Source: OCS116 sp051531935 (GTDB lineage Bacteria; Pseudomonadota; Alphaproteobacteria; Rhizobiales; OSC116). Taken from it: a DNA stretch of 64,000 bases. Made by a program: the position numbers and the translations under genes. Location: positions 202,101 to 266,100 of the forward strand of contig JAOPTR010000003.1 of NCBI GenBank assembly GCA_051531935.1, written 5' to 3'. Each line of letters begins with the position of its first letter. The stretch's first letter is position 1. Of this stretch, positions 62,870 through 64,000 are shown piece after piece. Under the pieces are notes generated by a model. That model was not told the origin of the DNA, did no database searches, and saw nothing but the letters and a program-made list of their open reading frames with translations.

Positions 62870-63297
62870 TAGATAGATACCCCTGCCCTAATTTGCTCTA
62901 GCAAGTTAGCAGCAATATCGGCTCCTGCAGTCGATTGTTTGGCAAGGTCAAATGGCGACTTACCACCAAGGCCTTGATGCGGTTTAGAAAGAAACTGTGA
63001 AGCCTTGTCATAATCGTGATTATAGATAAGCAGTGCCAAACTATAAACCTTGGCAACATCATATATTTTTTCACTCACTTGTGCAGATACGCGGGTTTTA
63101 GCCCGTGCAAAGGTCGCGCGGGCAACAAGGTTATCGACACTGGTTTTTTGCCGTGGAAATAAATGTTTGGCAAGGCTTTTTACATTCGCAATTTTAATGC
63201 CGTCATCGACTTCTTTTAAAATATCAAAACGGTTTATATTAGCCGCCTTAATGCCCAAAAGCTCACCCATAACTTGGTCTTGATTAATAGCCAACAT
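62869..63297 (-). CDS. Xre/MbcA/ParS-type antitoxin of the RES toxin
   Basis: 142 residues. N-terminal helical DNA-binding portion, then the toxin-binding C-terminal domain (DUF2384): VYSLALLIYNHDYDKASQFL and KPHQGLGGKSPFDLAKQSTAGADIAANLLEQI, with the characteristic NxxLGGxxPxxL-like element. Blocks the RES active site and represses its own operon. A GGAGG element lies near the ATG at 63297. A near-consensus promoter with repeated TCATGTGA lies directly upstream. Confidence 0.9.
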   Translation of the reverse strand: MLAINQDQVMGELLGIKAANINRFDILKEVDDGIKIANVKSLAKHLFPRQKTSVDNLVARATFARAKTRVSAQVSEKIYDVAKVYSLALLIYNHDYDKASQFLSKPHQGLGGKSPFDLAKQSTAGADIAANLLEQIRAGVSI

Positions 63298-63319
63298 AAC
63301 AATCGCCTCCCAAAAAATC

Positions 63320-63364
63320 TCACATGATACAAATAATTATATCACATGAATAAAAACCCGTCAA
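63320..63364 (-). promoter_or_regulatory. Promoter and twin operator of the RES-Xre pair
   Basis: On the minus strand TTGACG (63364-63359), a 17-base spacer and a perfect TATAAT (63341-63336). TCATGTGA occurs twice, at 63349-63342 touching the -10 and at 63327-63320 just past the expected start site, 22 bases apart (about two helical turns). Antitoxin binding to both would block RNA polymerase, the expected autoregulation. Confidence 0.75.
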
Positions 63365-63369
63365 CATTA

Positions 63370-63450
63370 TCAACGCTCAACACAACAGCAATCCGAATTA
63401 TACGAGTCCAATGAGAGTATCGCTAATAATAATTCTTGTGTAATAGTCAT
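63370..63450 (-). pseudogene. 26-codon remnant overlapping the upstream gene (ATGA)
   Basis: Reads MTITQELLLAILSLDSYNSD and then a cysteine run and a stop. The ATG overlaps the upstream stop in ATGA, as in coupled genes. The segment LLLAILSLDSYN resembles the N terminus of a group of hydrolase-like proteins that start with ILSLDAYNRG, after which this frame degenerates. I read it as the front end of a deleted gene cut by the RES-Xre insertion or a deletion. It could also be a small real peptide. Confidence 0.4.
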
Positions 63451-64000
63451 TTTTCATTCCGTTGTTTTTTAATGAAATCCCAGTGCGCCAACGCATATAG
63501 GGGGTCACCGTATATTCTAGGTGGTTTACGTCCAATTTTCCGTGCAGAAGGGTCATCTATCCAGTCAAGAACATTCTTAATCTTTCCATATTGAACATTC
63601 TCGCCAGTTATTTCTAACGTTATTTCTTTTAACGCATATCCGTCTCCAAAGGTTGCTGCTAAATCACTTGGGTCTACCAATTTTATGCTTCTAGAGTCTT
63701 TAATATCTTCAAACGTCACCAGCGTCGGGTAGTGATGCTCAGAAATTGCGGGCGCTTTTTCACGAATTTCTTCAATAAATCTTGGGAAAAGTGTGTTCGT
63801 GTAATAACGTATCCCATTCTTTCCTTTATGAACAACACGGGGCTTCACTAAATATTTGAATGTGTCTTGCGCTAGAGACACCGGCTCGTTCACAAGAGCA
63901 AATAAATATTTACCGTCACCTAAATCCACAACGGTCACTTCTCCAGACCACCTTTTATCACCAACTGGTCGCCCGGGCGCATACCCATCAACATATTCTA
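63447..64000 (-). CDS. Protein of unknown function (5' end cut by window edge)
   Basis: At least 184 residues; the frame is open to the right edge, so the true start lies outside. The visible part begins EYVDGYAPGRPVGDKRWSGE and ends in FIKKQRNEK. It has beta-rich and charged stretches with no signal peptide, membrane span or motif I recognise. GRKPPRIYGDPLYALAHWD at the C terminus is the most distinctive segment. Similar-looking proteins precede ILSLDAYN-type genes in accessory regions, which would fit the coupled remnant downstream, but this is weak. Confidence 0.6.
   Translation of the reverse strand, partial: EYVDGYAPGRPVGDKRWSGEVTVVDLGDGKYLFALVNEPVSLAQDTFKYLVKPRVVHKGKNGIRYYTNTLFPRFIEEIREKAPAISEHHYPTLVTFEDIKDSRSIKLVDPSDLAATFGDGYALKEITLEITGENVQYGKIKNVLDWIDDPSARKIGRKPPRIYGDPLYALAHWDFIKKQRNEK

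Noticed and set aside
63298..63446. Short CRISPR-like repeats before the RES-Xre pair
   Set aside because: Only two 8-base copies 22 bases apart, placed exactly around a promoter; operator, not CRISPR.

Overview
The window is a contiguous piece of an AT-rich alphaproteobacterial chromosome, most likely a low-GC member of the Hyphomicrobiales (Rhizobiales). The evidence is gene order and family content, not a database match: amiC-mrcA-prfB lying divergent to rne, aroQ-accB-accC-aat followed by DUF2155 and NDUFA12-type genes, an iscR/SUF cluster divergent to an alpha/beta hydrolase and tyrS, and the chain aspS/rnd/ppx/ppk/hdaA/AI-2E permease/CDP-alcohol transferase/DUF2066/purM/purN/ndk. I saw no rRNA, tRNA, CRISPR array, insertion sequence or phage structural gene.

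Layout. 1-2.95 kb: 3' part of glnA with its terminator, an exported OmpA-like protein and a methyltransferase. 3.0-6.85 kb: an accessory-looking membrane region with an ArsR/SdpR-type repressor, two SdpI-like membrane proteins, then a separate unit of signal peptidase I, two paralogous small membrane proteins and a small XRE regulator. Both units carry repeated candidate operators in their promoters. 6.86-12.6 kb: a thioredoxin-like protein, parE, an RhlE-type RNA helicase and a diguanylate cyclase. 12.6-20.3 kb (minus strand): the iron-sulfur assembly operon iscR-nifS/iscS-sufB-C-D-S-sufT-sufA-tfoX-like. 20.6-24.4 kb: hydrolase, tyrS, bcp and two bactofilins. 24.4-33.2 kb: prfB, PBP1a and AmiC on the minus strand, and rne with an 800-base leader region on the plus strand. 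33.4-39 kb: two DsbA-like proteins flanking aroQ, then accB-accC-aat, DUF2155 and an NDUFA12 homologue. 39-46.3 kb: response regulator, acyltransferase-like membrane protein, dapD-dapE, threonine aldolase and several unknowns. 46.3-60 kb: housekeeping cluster for Asp-tRNA, RNase D, polyphosphate, replication control, phospholipid and purine synthesis. 60-64 kb: accessory end with a GNAT-YoaP protein, a YafY/WYL regulator divergent to a GST, a RES-Xre toxin-antitoxin pair, a 26-codon gene remnant and an unknown gene cut by the window edge.

Functional links. The SUF operon supplies clusters under IscR control. AmiC and PBP1a act on peptidoglycan. ppk and ppx make and degrade polyphosphate next to hdaA, which limits DnaA. 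purM and purN are consecutive steps of purine synthesis. accB and accC form part of acetyl-CoA carboxylase, and dapD/dapE act in the succinylase route to diaminopimelate.

Points most worth a second look: (1) prfB needs a +1 programmed frameshift whose in-frame stop is UAA rather than the usual UGA; (2) the SdpR/SdpI-like module with duplicated SdpI and a neighbouring signal peptidase operon; (3) a DsbA paralogue that has lost both active-site cysteines; (4) the RES-Xre pair with a near-consensus promoter bracketed by a repeated operator; (5) a 23-base palindrome between the YafY regulator and the GST.
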